Assembly: GCA_903862245.1 (NCBI GenBank)
Contig: CAIOXL010000027.1
Coordinates: 1 to 49,084 of the forward strand
Length of the DNA: 49,084 nucleotides
Direction: 5' to 3'
Source of the DNA: an uncultured Geobacteraceae bacterium
GTDB lineage: Bacteria; Desulfobacterota; Desulfuromonadia; Geobacterales; Pseudopelobacteraceae
Shown: positions 1-6,960 of the stretch, piece by piece
Layout of the letters: every line of letters begins with the position of its first letter
Numbering within the stretch: position 1 is the stretch's first letter
Notes under the pieces: model-generated
Told to the model about the DNA's origin: nothing
The model's input: only the letters and a program-made list of their open reading frames with translations
Databases searched by the model: none
Made by a program: the position numbers and the translations under genes

Positions 1-27
1 AAAATCGCAAGTCCGACAGACTCCTAG

Positions 28-495
28 ATGAAGATGGTCACCCGTGAACTGCTGGCTCAGGTCAGTGCCGAAGCCAGAGTGAATCCGAGGCTGCGTAAAA
101 ACCATAATTTCCACCCGACCGATGATTCCCGCTGTCACCGTCTCCTCAATGCCATTGAACCGGGCTCATACATCAGACCGCACCGTCATCTTGATTCCGA
201 GAAAGACGAAGCTTTCGTGCTGATGAGCGGCACATTGGGGATTGTTATCTTCACCGATGCCGGTGAAGTGGCCGAAACGGCGCTCCTCTCCCATGCCGGC
301 GGCAATCTTGCCGCCGATATCCCCCACGGTGTTTTTCATACCGCATTCTCCCTGGAGTCAGGTACCGTATTCTACGAAGCCAAAGCGGGCCCCTTCCGCC
401 CGTTGGCAGAAGAGGAAAAGGCGGTGTGGGCACCTGAAGAGAGTGATCCGCAGTCAGCAGCCTACCTTGTACGGCTTCGGAGCCTGTTTGACTGA
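28..495 (+). CDS. WbuC family cupin-fold metalloprotein
   Basis: A 155-residue single-domain cupin. The metal site is visible: H52 and H54 in RPHRHLDSEKDE, acidic residues just after, and H100 in IPHGVFHTAF. Length and the opening block (RKNHNFHPTDDSRCHRLLNAI) fit the WbuC family, small proteins named from an O-antigen cluster but of unknown reaction. No sugar-nucleotide or glycosyltransferase gene is adjacent here, so a polysaccharide role is not supported by the neighbourhood. The stop shares its last base with the start of the next gene, so the two are probably co-transcribed. A second ATG two codons in (position 34) is an alternative start; neither has a strong ribosome-binding site. Confidence 0.85.
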   Translation: MKMVTRELLAQVSAEARVNPRLRKNHNFHPTDDSRCHRLLNAIEPGSYIRPHRHLDSEKDEAFVLMSGTLGIVIFTDAGEVAETALLSHAGGNLAADIPHGVFHTAFSLESGTVFYEAKAGPFRPLAEEEKAVWAPEESDPQSAAYLVRLRSLFD

Positions 496-1091
496 TGGTC
501 TCCTGCCGCCGTATATTCTTTCTGATCCCCCTTGTTCTGTTGGTAAGCGCTTCATGCCTGTTTGCCGCAACTCCCCAGCGTATGAGACCATATACGGGGA
601 TCGGGCTGTTCGTTCTGTCGCATCCGGACATGCCCCCGGAGCTGAATCTGCAGCTGTTTGAGGAGCCGGGACTTGCACGGCTTGGTGTCCTGAAGCATTC
701 GGTTCTACCCGGAAACGGGTGGATCTTTGCCCGCTATGAAGGGGCGCCGCCGCTGATTGTTACTGCCCGAAAGGGTGAATGGCTGCGGATCGTGTATGAT
801 GATGCCGGGCGGGAAGCCTGGATTGGACCGGAGAAGAAGGGGATCTTTCAGTCGTGGGAGCAGTTTCTTCAACGGCAGACCTGCCGTATGCTCCCCGGCC
901 TTCAGCCGAAATACTACCAGCTGCTGCAGCAGCCAGGCGGGGAACGGCTTGCGGCGCTGGCACCAAAACAGGTGCTCAAGGTGCTGAAAACAGAGGGGGC
1001 CTGGTGTCAGGTGCTGATGGACCAGATAACGACCGGTTGGGTGCGCTGGCAAGACGAGGATGGCAGGCTGCTGGTGGCGCCGGGGCGCTGA
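495..1091 (+). CDS. Exported protein with two SH3-like segments, function unknown
   Basis: 198 residues. The first ~24 form a signal peptide (SCRRIFFLIPLVLLVSASCLFA, cleavage probably before ATPQ), so the protein is secreted or periplasmic. Two segments, roughly residues 60-105 and 145-190, look like bacterial SH3 repeats (for example LKVLKTEGAWCQVLMDQ followed by TTGWVRWQDEDGR), a fold that often binds peptidoglycan or peptides. I do not recognise a named family. The start ATG overlaps the stop of the cupin gene, which argues for translational coupling. Function is not assigned. Confidence 0.75.
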   Translation: MVSCRRIFFLIPLVLLVSASCLFAATPQRMRPYTGIGLFVLSHPDMPPELNLQLFEEPGLARLGVLKHSVLPGNGWIFARYEGAPPLIVTARKGEWLRIVYDDAGREAWIGPEKKGIFQSWEQFLQRQTCRMLPGLQPKYYQLLQQPGGERLAALAPKQVLKVLKTEGAWCQVLMDQITTGWVRWQDEDGRLLVAPGR

Positions 1092-1119
1092 TCCGTATTA
1101 AGTAAAACTGAAATAACAA

Positions 1120-1148
1120 TTGACGTCCCGGTATCGGTATGGTATTGA
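1120..1148 (+). promoter_or_regulatory. Candidate sigma-70 promoter of the aminotransferase leader
   Basis: TTGACG at 1120-1125 and TATTGA at 1143-1148 with a 17-base spacer. This is the best sigma-70-like pair between the upstream gene and the terminator at 1271. The predicted transcript start (about 1154-1157) falls on or just before a pair of ATG codons, which would make the following mini-ORF leaderless. The -10 box is imperfect. Confidence 0.35.
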
Positions 1149-1156
1149 CACCGCCT

Positions 1157-1240
1157 ATGATGAACACGATCAGGGCATATGCAGAACGAGCTATTACCGC
1201 TGCGGCGGATACAGCCGCAGGATTGCCCATAGTCTGCTGA
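1157..1240 (+). CDS. Putative alanine-rich leader peptide
   Basis: A 27-codon ORF starting ATGATG at 1157 and ending TGA at 1238-1240. Eight of 27 codons are alanine, with a run of three (codons 15-17) and a pair (codons 20-21). It sits 110 bases upstream of an AlaA-like aminotransferase and just before a hairpin and a strong intrinsic terminator, the arrangement of an amino-acid attenuator. Weak points: no Shine-Dalgarno sequence precedes either ATG, so it would have to be leaderless or poorly translated, and alanine is a common residue in GC-rich ORFs. An in-frame ATG at 1139 would add six residues but also lacks a ribosome-binding site. Confidence 0.35.
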   Translation: MMNTIRAYAERAITAAADTAAGLPIVC

Positions 1241-1298
1241 TTGTCGTTCTGTTTCACTGGATAATCGGAAGCCGTGGGCAGAAGCCCACGGCTTTTTT
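1200..1298 (+). terminator. Leader hairpin and intrinsic terminator (possible attenuator)
   Basis: First hairpin: CTGCGGC (1200-1206) pairs with GCCGCAG (1214-1220) around a 7-base loop, inside the alanine codons of the mini-ORF. Terminator: GCCGTGGGC (1271-1279), loop AGAA, GCCCACGGC (1284-1292), then six T. An alternative pairing exists: TTGCCCA (1223-1229) with TGGGCAG (1275-1281), which would block the terminator. A ribosome at the mini-ORF stop would cover the first arm; one stalled at the alanine codons would leave it free. The terminator itself is clear; the switching is inferred. Confidence 0.75.
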
Positions 1299-1350
1299 GT
1301 TTGAGAACTGACAGAAACCTGCACACATTTTCATAGAGGGAGGAGCACAC

Positions 1351-2655
1351 ATGAGAATTGAACTGACACCGCCAGGGACGGGTGAACTGACGTATGAAAT
1401 CAGGAATATCGTCAACGTGGCAGAAAAGCTTCAGAAACATGGTGTCAAGATCAACTGGGAAAACATCGGCGACCCGATTGTTAAAGGCGAAGTTATCCCG
1501 GAGTGGATGAAGGAAATTGTCGCCAAGTCCGTAATGGACAACCGCACCTGGGGCTATTGCCATACCCGTGGTGTACTTGAAACCCGCGAGTTCATCTGTG
1601 ATGCCACCAACAGCCGGGGCGGCGCTCAGATCACCCCCGATGACATTATTTTTTTCAATGGCCTGGGCGATGCCATTGCCAAGGTGTACGGCAGTCTCCG
1701 CCCGGAGGCGCGGGTACTTATGCCGTCGCCGTCCTACACGACCCATACGCTGGGCGAGATCGGTCATGCCCACTCCGCTCCCTCGCTGTACCGTCTCAAG
1801 CCGGAAAACAACTGGTACCCGGATATGGATGATCTGCGCAGCAGCGTCCGTTACAATCCGAATATCTGTGCCATTATGCTGATAAACCCGGACAATCCCA
1901 CCGGCATGGTCTACACGAAGGAGCTGCTGCAGGAAATAGTGGCTGTCGCCCGTGAGAACGACCTGTTCATCATCGCCGACGAGGTGTACATCAATATTGT
2001 GTATAACGGTGAAAGCACGGTGCCGATCAGTGACGTGATCGGTGATGTTCCGGCGATTTCGCTGAAAGGTATCTCAAAGGAATTCCCCTGGCCCGGATCA
2101 CGCTGCGGCTGGATTGAAGTGTATAACGGTCATAAGGACGAGAGCTTCAAAAAATATATCAACCTGATACTGACCGGCAAGATGAACGAGGTCTGTTCAA
2201 CGACGCTGCCGCAGACGGTTATCCCGGAAATTGTCCGGCACCCGGAATACTCCGCATATCTGGCGCAGCGTATTGCCAGCTATGAAAAGATGAGTAACAT
2301 CACCTACGAGTGCCTCAGTCAGGTACCCTCACTGCAGGTGAACCGCACCAACGGCGCTTTTTACATGGCAGTTGCATTCAAGGACGGCCTGCTGAACAAC
2401 CGGCAGTCAATCCCGATTGCCAACCCTGAGGTACGAGAGCTGGTTGACGGGTTGATAAACCAGCCGGCTGTTTCTCCTGATAAACGCTTCGTGTACCAGA
2501 TTCTGGCGGCAACCGGAATCTGTATTGTGCCGCTTTCTTCGTTCTCAACCCCGTTGCAGGGGTTCCGGGTGACGCTGCTGGAAAAGGATGAAAACGAATG
2601 CCGGCGAATCTATCGCATCCTGGCAGAAAAAATCGGTGAGTACCTGAATTCCTGA
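1351..2655 (+). CDS. AlaA-like pyridoxal-phosphate aminotransferase (class I/II)
   Basis: 434 residues, fold type I aminotransferase, cytoplasmic. Motifs: NPDNPTG (180-186), IIADEVY (208-214), the PLP lysine K243 in GISKEFPWPGSRCGW, and a C-terminal FRVTLL with the carboxylate-binding arginine. Several blocks recall the glutamate-pyruvate (alanine) transaminase AlaA of enterobacteria: YEIRNIV near the N-terminus, WGYCHTRGVLETRE, NWYPDMDDLR, and VYTKELLQEIV. It is about 30 residues longer than AlaA. Alanine transaminase is the best guess; aspartate or another substrate cannot be excluded. A good ribosome-binding site (GGGAGGAG) precedes the ATG. The upstream leader suggests regulation by charged alanine-tRNA (inference). 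Confidence 0.8.
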   Translation: MRIELTPPGTGELTYEIRNIVNVAEKLQKHGVKINWENIGDPIVKGEVIPEWMKEIVAKSVMDNRTWGYCHTRGVLETREFICDATNSRGGAQITPDDIIFFNGLGDAIAKVYGSLRPEARVLMPSPSYTTHTLGEIGHAHSAPSLYRLKPENNWYPDMDDLRSSVRYNPNICAIMLINPDNPTGMVYTKELLQEIVAVARENDLFIIADEVYINIVYNGESTVPISDVIGDVPAISLKGISKEFPWPGSRCGWIEVYNGHKDESFKKYINLILTGKMNEVCSTTLPQTVIPEIVRHPEYSAYLAQRIASYEKMSNITYECLSQVPSLQVNRTNGAFYMAVAFKDGLLNNRQSIPIANPEVRELVDGLINQPAVSPDKRFVYQILAATGICIVPLSSFSTPLQGFRVTLLEKDENECRRIYRILAEKIGEYLNS

Positions 2656-2673
2656 CGGCCACCGGGCAACAAT

Positions 2674-2713
2674 AAAAGAGGGGGAAAGGCATACGCCTCT
2701 CCCCCTCTTTTTA
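2674..2713. terminator. Bidirectional terminator between aminotransferase and tatA
   Basis: AAAAGAGGGGG (2674-2684) pairs with CCCCCTCTTTT (2701-2711), with an inner GGC/GCC pairing around ATAC. The T-rich 3' flank serves the plus strand, and the A-rich 5' flank serves tatA on the minus strand. Confidence 0.85.
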
Positions 2714-2743
2714 ATTGTGCAGCTTCAGGGCGGTCAGGCCAGT

Positions 2744-2932
2744 TCAAGCCTTCTTGTCACTGTCCTCACTCTTCGGCTTGATTTCGATCTCGTCCTTGCC
2801 ATCGGCAGCCTTCTTGAAATTACGGATACTTTTGCCAAGCGCTCCACCGATTTCCGGAAGTTTGCCGGCTCCAAAAACAACCAGAACTATGACGAGTATT
2901 ATGATCATTTCCGGCATGCCAAAACCAAACAT
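2744..2932 (-). CDS. tatA: Twin-arginine translocase subunit TatA/TatE
   Basis: 62 residues with the full TatA pattern: a short N-terminal membrane helix ([15 protein letters not shown]), the hinge [10 protein letters not shown], an amphipathic helix [13 protein letters not shown], and a charged tail. TatA forms the translocation pore for folded proteins with twin-arginine signals. The gene stands alone; tatB and tatC are not in this window, which is common in this group of bacteria. The ribosome-binding site GGGGAGG lies just upstream on the minus strand. TatA and TatE cannot be told apart at this length. Confidence 0.92.
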   Translation of the reverse strand: MFGFGMPEMIIILVIVLVVFGAGKLPEIGGALGKSIRNFKKAADGKDEIEIKPKSEDSDKKA

Positions 2933-3001
2933 TGTACCTCCCCTGCAACGTGTGTATAGTTTCGGCGACAGTATCTTATTGATAAAAAAAAATCAAGTGT
3001 C

Positions 3002-3032
3002 GTGACCATCAATCCAATGAACCGGTTATAAT
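3002..3032 (+). promoter_or_regulatory. Candidate promoter of the DUF3187 gene
   Basis: A perfect TATAAT at 3027-3032, about 50 bases before the GTG start, with GTGACC at 3002-3007 as the nearest -35-like element. The spacer is 19 bases, longer than usual, so only the -10 is persuasive. Confidence 0.4.
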
Positions 3033-3082
3033 GACGCGGGGATTCACTCCCTGAATAATTCGTGCACCGTGGAGACCAACCT

Positions 3083-4111
3083 GTGAGAATCACAAAACGC
3101 GTATTTGCCGTTTACGGCCTGCTTCTTTCACTCTGCCTGTTCGTGCCTGTTCGCGCCTCATATTCCGCAGATTCGGGCATTTCGCCGTTCATGGCCGGGA
3201 ACCAGAGTCCGTTGGTACAGATCTACGGCCTCCCGCACGATACCGGCGCCGATATCGCGCCGGCCGGAACGTTTCACACCAGTCTGAATCAGGACCTTTC
3301 CAGCAATTACACTGTCCACAGCACTGCACGGGAACAGATAACGCTGGATGGTGAAACATGGCGAACTACCTTTGCGGCCCGGTACGGCATTGCACCCCGG
3401 TGGGAAGTTGGGGTGGAAATCCCCTACGTATGGCAGGGGGGCGGCTTCCTTGACAACTTCATCATCGATTGGCATAAAGCGTTTTCGCTGCCGCAGGGGG
3501 GGCGCGACACAGCTCCCAGGAACCGCTTGCTGTACAGCTACCGCAAGGATGGTACGGACAGGTTGCTGATGAACCGTGCCGGCTCCGGAATAGGTGACAT
3601 TTCCCTGACCGGAGGGTTCAGTCTGTATGATGAACGGGGTGAGGAGGACCATGACAGGCTGGCGCTGAAAGCGGCGGTCAAGCTTCCTGTCGGTGACAGT
3701 TCACTCCTGCTGGGGAGCGGAAGTACGGATTTCACTCTTCAACTCTGCGGCAGTGTGGACCGCGACACCGAGTGGGGAACTCTCGGTGTGTTCGGCTCAA
3801 TCGGCGGGATCGCCATGACCAGGAGTGATGTCCTCCGTGACCAGCATAACCCGCTTGCGGGGGTTGGCACCTTCGGCCTTGGCTGGGCACCGGCGTCATG
3901 GATCAATTTCAAGCTGCAGCTTAACGGCAATACTCCCCTGTATCGCGACAGCTCGCTCGATGAACTTTCAAAAAGTGCGCTGCTGCTGATAGTCGGGGGG
4001 GGGCTCAGACTGCCGGGGGATTACCTGCTGGACCTGGGGGTTGCGGAGGATGTGGCGGTATCCACTGCCCCCGATGTGAGTTTCCATCTGGGGTTGAGCA
4101 AGCGCTTCTAA
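3083..4111 (+). CDS. DUF3187-type outer-membrane-like beta protein
   Basis: The GTG at 3083 is preferred over an in-frame GTG at 3062 because GGAG at 3071-3074 is well placed for it. The product has 342 residues with a signal peptide (FAVYGLLLSLCLFVPVRASYSA). The mature part alternates short amphipathic strands and glycine turns (WEVGVEIPYVW, SLTGGFSLYDE, LALKAAVKLPVG) and ends in an aromatic residue, HLGLSKRF, as outer-membrane beta-barrels do. It matches the DUF3187 style I know from delta-proteobacteria; no function is established. It is monocistronic, flanked by its own promoter candidate and a terminator. Confidence 0.75.
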   Translation: MRITKRVFAVYGLLLSLCLFVPVRASYSADSGISPFMAGNQSPLVQIYGLPHDTGADIAPAGTFHTSLNQDLSSNYTVHSTAREQITLDGETWRTTFAARYGIAPRWEVGVEIPYVWQGGGFLDNFIIDWHKAFSLPQGGRDTAPRNRLLYSYRKDGTDRLLMNRAGSGIGDISLTGGFSLYDERGEEDHDRLALKAAVKLPVGDSSLLLGSGSTDFTLQLCGSVDRDTEWGTLGVFGSIGGIAMTRSDVLRDQHNPLAGVGTFGLGWAPASWINFKLQLNGNTPLYRDSSLDELSKSALLLIVGGGLRLPGDYLLDLGVAEDVAVSTAPDVSFHLGLSKRF

Positions 4112-4143
4112 ACAGAAAAGCCCCTTTTCAGGGGCTTTTCTGT
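4112..4143. terminator. Bidirectional terminator after the DUF3187 gene and leuD-like gene
   Basis: A perfect 14-base-pair stem, ACAGAAAAGCCCCT with AGGGGCTTTTCTGT, around the loop TTTC. It begins at the DUF3187 stop codon and lies just past the end of the convergent leuD-like gene. Confidence 0.85.
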
Positions 4144-4164
4144 TATCCGGATTTGTCAGTACGC

Positions 4165-4692
4165 TCAGTATTTCTGATCGGCGTAGTCGACCCAGCCGCC
4201 GGCCAGAACCAGGGCTTTGTCAAAGGGGGAAATTTCAAAACTGAAGGCTTTCTGCTTTCCGCCGCCACTCATGGTTAGCACTCCGGACTCGATATCGATG
4301 CTCATGGCAGCATCCGCTTCGCCGCTATGGGAGAAAATCTGGTCGAGATCGGCCGCCGGGAGTTCAATGGCAGCCATGCCGCAGTTGAACATATTCTGCC
4401 GGAAGATGCGTGCAAACGATTCGGCAATCACGGCGGTGATACCGTTGACCTCAAACACCCAGGGGGCATGTTCTCGGGAGGAACCGCAGCCGAAGTTGGC
4501 GCGGGAAACGATAACCCGTGCGTTGACGGTCTTTTCCCCTTTCGGGTCAAAGCCGGGCAGTTTCAGATCTTCCAGAATGTACGGTTTCAAATCCTCTTTG
4601 GTAATCTCTGTCAGGTACTTGGCCGGAATAATCTCGTCAGTATTGATGTCGCTGCGGTCAAGAAAGAGGACCGGGCCTCCGAATGTTTTCAT
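4165..4692 (-). CDS. 3-isopropylmalate/homoaconitate dehydratase-type small subunit
   Basis: 175 residues, the swivel-domain subunit of an aconitase-superfamily isomerase. Visible motifs are DRSDINTDEIIPAKYL at the N-terminus and NFGCGSSREHAPW, the conserved active-site loop. Together with the large subunit upstream it should interconvert a 2-hydroxy and a 3-hydroxy dicarboxylic acid. The short form and the sequence after the substrate-loop motif (YLTE) make it an archaeal-like LeuD relative; isopropylmalate, citramalate or dimethylmalate are all possible substrates. It lies 51 bases downstream of the large-subunit gene on the same strand. No other leucine gene is present. Confidence 0.8.
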   Translation of the reverse strand: MKTFGGPVLFLDRSDINTDEIIPAKYLTEITKEDLKPYILEDLKLPGFDPKGEKTVNARVIVSRANFGCGSSREHAPWVFEVNGITAVIAESFARIFRQNMFNCGMAAIELPAADLDQIFSHSGEADAAMSIDIESGVLTMSGGGKQKAFSFEISPFDKALVLAGGWVDYADQKY

Positions 4693-4743
4693 ATGCGCTA
4701 CTCCTCAAAGCGGAAATTTTTTCTCAGGGGTATAAATGAACGA

Positions 4744-6027
4744 TTATAGATACTTCCTCGGGTCGGCGATCTTTCCTTCAATCGCACTGGCCGCTGCCGT
4801 GGCCGGAGACATCAGGTGCACCATGCCCCCCTTGCCCATCCGTCCCATGAAGTTCCGGTTCGTGGTTGAGGCGCAGACCTCATCATTTGCCAGAACACCG
4901 TTGCTCATCCCCAGGCAGGCACCGCATGTGGGGTTGGTGACACAGAAACCGGCTTCCATGAAAATATCGATCAGCCCCTCTTTTGCCGCGCTCTTGAAAA
5001 TCGCCGGTGTTGCCGGCGAAAGGATGCCGCGAACATTCGGTGCCAGTTTGTGTCCCTTCAGAATCTGCGCCGCTATGCGCAGGTCTTCAATCCGTCCGTT
5101 GGTACAGGAGCCGATATAAATCTGGTCAAGCGGTGCGCCGGCCATTTCGGTTACCGTCTTCACCTGATCCGGTTTGTAGCCGAAGGTGACCGTTGGCTGC
5201 AGGATGGTGACATCGATCTCAATGACCTGGTCATATTCGGCATCCGCGTCGGCCCGCCACTGGGAATAGTCAGCCAGGGCCGCTTCCCGTCCGGCAAAAT
5301 CATCCTTGATAAACGGCCACAGGTAGTCCACCGTGGTCATGTCCGGCTGGCAGATCCCTGACGTTCCGCCCGCTTCAATGGCCATGTTGCAGAGCGTCAT
5401 GCGGGACTCCATGGACATGTCATCAATGGTGGAACCGTGGAATTCCATCACCCGGTCGGTCGCGCCGTTGACGCCGATTTTCCCGATAATGTGCAAAATG
5501 ACGTCTTTGGCATAGACCCCTTTGGGGAGTGCGCCGGTAACGTTAAATTTTATTGTTTTGGGCTGGCGGAAGGCGCAGACCCCTTTCAGGATGCCGACTT
5601 CCAGATCGGTCGTTCCGACACCGGCGGCAAAGGCGCCGAAAGCTCCGTGGGTACAGGTGTGTGAGTCTCCCATGATGACCGTGTAGCCGGGACGGATGAA
5701 ACCGCGCTCCGGAAAGAGGGCATGGCAGACACCGTTGGCGCCGACATCAAAGAAGTCCTTGATGTCGTGACGGCGGGCCCAGTCACGCAGAATTTTGGCC
5801 TGGGTAGCGGTTTTCGTGTCCTTGCTGGGGGTGACATGGTCAATAACCGCCTTGATCTTTGTCGTGTCAAAGACGCGATCCTTACCGCGCCGGATCAGGT
5901 CGTCAATGGCGATCGGCGTGGTGATCTCGTGGCAGAGCACCGCATCGAGGCGCAGCACTTTGGTGCCGGGAAACGGCTCGTTTACCAGATGAGCATCAAA
6001 AATCTTTTCTGCAGTTGTTTTACCCAT
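4744..6027 (-). CDS. 3-isopropylmalate/homoaconitate dehydratase-type large subunit
   Basis: 427 residues, shorter than the ~466 of enterobacterial LeuC and typical of the LeuC2/homoaconitase branch. The [4Fe-4S] ligands are present: C308 in YIGSCTNGR, C368 and C371 in NPTCGACLG. MGDSHTCTHGAFGAFAAGVGTTD and the closing LMSPATAAASAIEGKI are also typical of the family. Partner of the small subunit encoded next. Substrate is not certain: leucine synthesis (isopropylmalate) or isoleucine synthesis through citramalate would both fit an organism of this type. The ribosome-binding site GAGG precedes the ATG. Confidence 0.85.
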   Translation of the reverse strand: MGKTTAEKIFDAHLVNEPFPGTKVLRLDAVLCHEITTPIAIDDLIRRGKDRVFDTTKIKAVIDHVTPSKDTKTATQAKILRDWARRHDIKDFFDVGANGVCHALFPERGFIRPGYTVIMGDSHTCTHGAFGAFAAGVGTTDLEVGILKGVCAFRQPKTIKFNVTGALPKGVYAKDVILHIIGKIGVNGATDRVMEFHGSTIDDMSMESRMTLCNMAIEAGGTSGICQPDMTTVDYLWPFIKDDFAGREAALADYSQWRADADAEYDQVIEIDVTILQPTVTFGYKPDQVKTVTEMAGAPLDQIYIGSCTNGRIEDLRIAAQILKGHKLAPNVRGILSPATPAIFKSAAKEGLIDIFMEAGFCVTNPTCGACLGMSNGVLANDEVCASTTNRNFMGRMGKGGMVHLMSPATAAASAIEGKIADPRKYL

Positions 6028-6135
6028 TTTTCAACCTCGCGTGTTTCAGTAATGGCGACGTTGTAGCACAGATATCGGGAGAAAGTAAACCGCCGAACAT
6101 TTTTTTGATGTGCTCAATTTACTGCGTTGACAGCA

Positions 6136-6172
6136 GGTTTTGCGTGGAAAACCAACCCATGCATGGTATAAC
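6136..6172. promoter_or_regulatory. Inverted repeats in the leuC-like/larB divergent region
   Basis: Two dyads lie side by side: GGTTTT-N6-AAAACC (6136-6153) and a perfect palindrome CCATGCATGG (6157-6166). TATAAC follows directly at 6167-6172 and could be a -10 for larB, though no good -35 stands 17 bases upstream. The layout suggests an operator controlling larB. The regulator is unknown. Confidence 0.35.
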
Positions 6173-6203
6173 TGCATCAACAAACGGATAGAATCGCGGG
6201 GTC

Positions 6204-6959
6204 GTGTACATGAATCAGGAATATCTGGAAAAAATGCTTAATTCGGTCCGGCAGGGGGGGCTCTCCGTGGCTGACGCTGTGCGGGAACTGCGCCAGCTTC
6301 CTTTTCAGGATATCGGCTGTGCCCAGATTGATCACCATCGTCAACTGCGCCAGGGGATGCCGGAAATGATTTTCGGAGAAGGGAAATCGGTGGAGCAGAT
6401 AGTGGCGATCACTGCCGCCATGATTGACAAGGGGAGCAATATCCTCGTGACGCGACTGGATGCGGAGAAGGCGGCATTGGTTGTCCAGGCCCTGCCGGCA
6501 GCCTGCTATCACCCGGCTGCCCGCTGTCTGACCCTTGAGCAGCAGCCTCCGGAGCAGCAGGGGAAGGGGACCATTCTGGTTGTTTCTGCCGGAACATCCG
6601 ACATCCCGGTTGCCGCCGAAGCGCTGGTTACGGCGGAGTTCCTCGGCAATCGGGTCGAGCATGTCTATGATGTGGGCGTGGCTGGGATTCACCGGCTGCT
6701 GGCGCGGAGCGAACAGTTGGCCGCCGCTGCGGTCATCATCGTGGTGGCCGGGATGGAGGGGGCGCTCCCCTCGGTGGTCGGCGGATTGGTGAACAAGCCG
6801 GTAATTGCCGTGCCGACCTCGGTCGGGTACGGCGCGTCCTTCGGCGGCATAGCGGCACTTCTGGGGATGCTTAACTCCTGCGCCTCCGGGGTGACGGTCG
6901 TCAATATTGATAACGGTTTCGGTGCTGCGAGCGCGGCAAGCCTGATGAACAGGATGTGA
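6204..6959 (+). CDS. larB: Nickel-pincer cofactor biosynthesis protein LarB
   Basis: 251 residues. The N-terminal part is LarB-specific; the C-terminal ~130 residues are PurE-like (AGMEGALPSVVGGL, VPTSVGYGASFGG). C226 in LNSCASGVTVVNIDNGFGA matches the cysteine that binds the nicotinate ring in studied LarB proteins. LarB carboxylates nicotinic acid adenine dinucleotide (NaAD) and releases AMP, the first step to the nickel-pincer nucleotide. The start is GTG at 6204 or ATG at 6210; the ribosome-binding site is weak either way. larC follows after one base. larE and larA are not in the window. Confidence 0.92.
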   Translation: MYMNQEYLEKMLNSVRQGGLSVADAVRELRQLPFQDIGCAQIDHHRQLRQGMPEMIFGEGKSVEQIVAITAAMIDKGSNILVTRLDAEKAALVVQALPAACYHPAARCLTLEQQPPEQQGKGTILVVSAGTSDIPVAAEALVTAEFLGNRVEHVYDVGVAGIHRLLARSEQLAAAAVIIVVAGMEGALPSVVGGLVNKPVIAVPTSVGYGASFGGIAALLGMLNSCASGVTVVNIDNGFGAASAASLMNRM

Positions 6960-6960
6960 C

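Noticed and set aside
1-27. Eight sense codons and a TAG directly before the WbuC gene, as if the end of an upstream gene
   Set aside because: Too short to support a coding call; any frame would do this by chance.
1120-1311. A 63-codon ORF (TTG start) spanning the leader and terminator
   Set aside because: No ribosome-binding site, overlaps the terminator stem and T-run, and has an implausible composition; the alanine-rich mini-ORF in another frame explains the region better.
976-1773. Long minus-strand open frame opposite the SH3-like and aminotransferase genes
   Set aside because: Shadow of two real genes in GC-rich DNA; it crosses a terminator and has no ribosome-binding site or recognisable domain.
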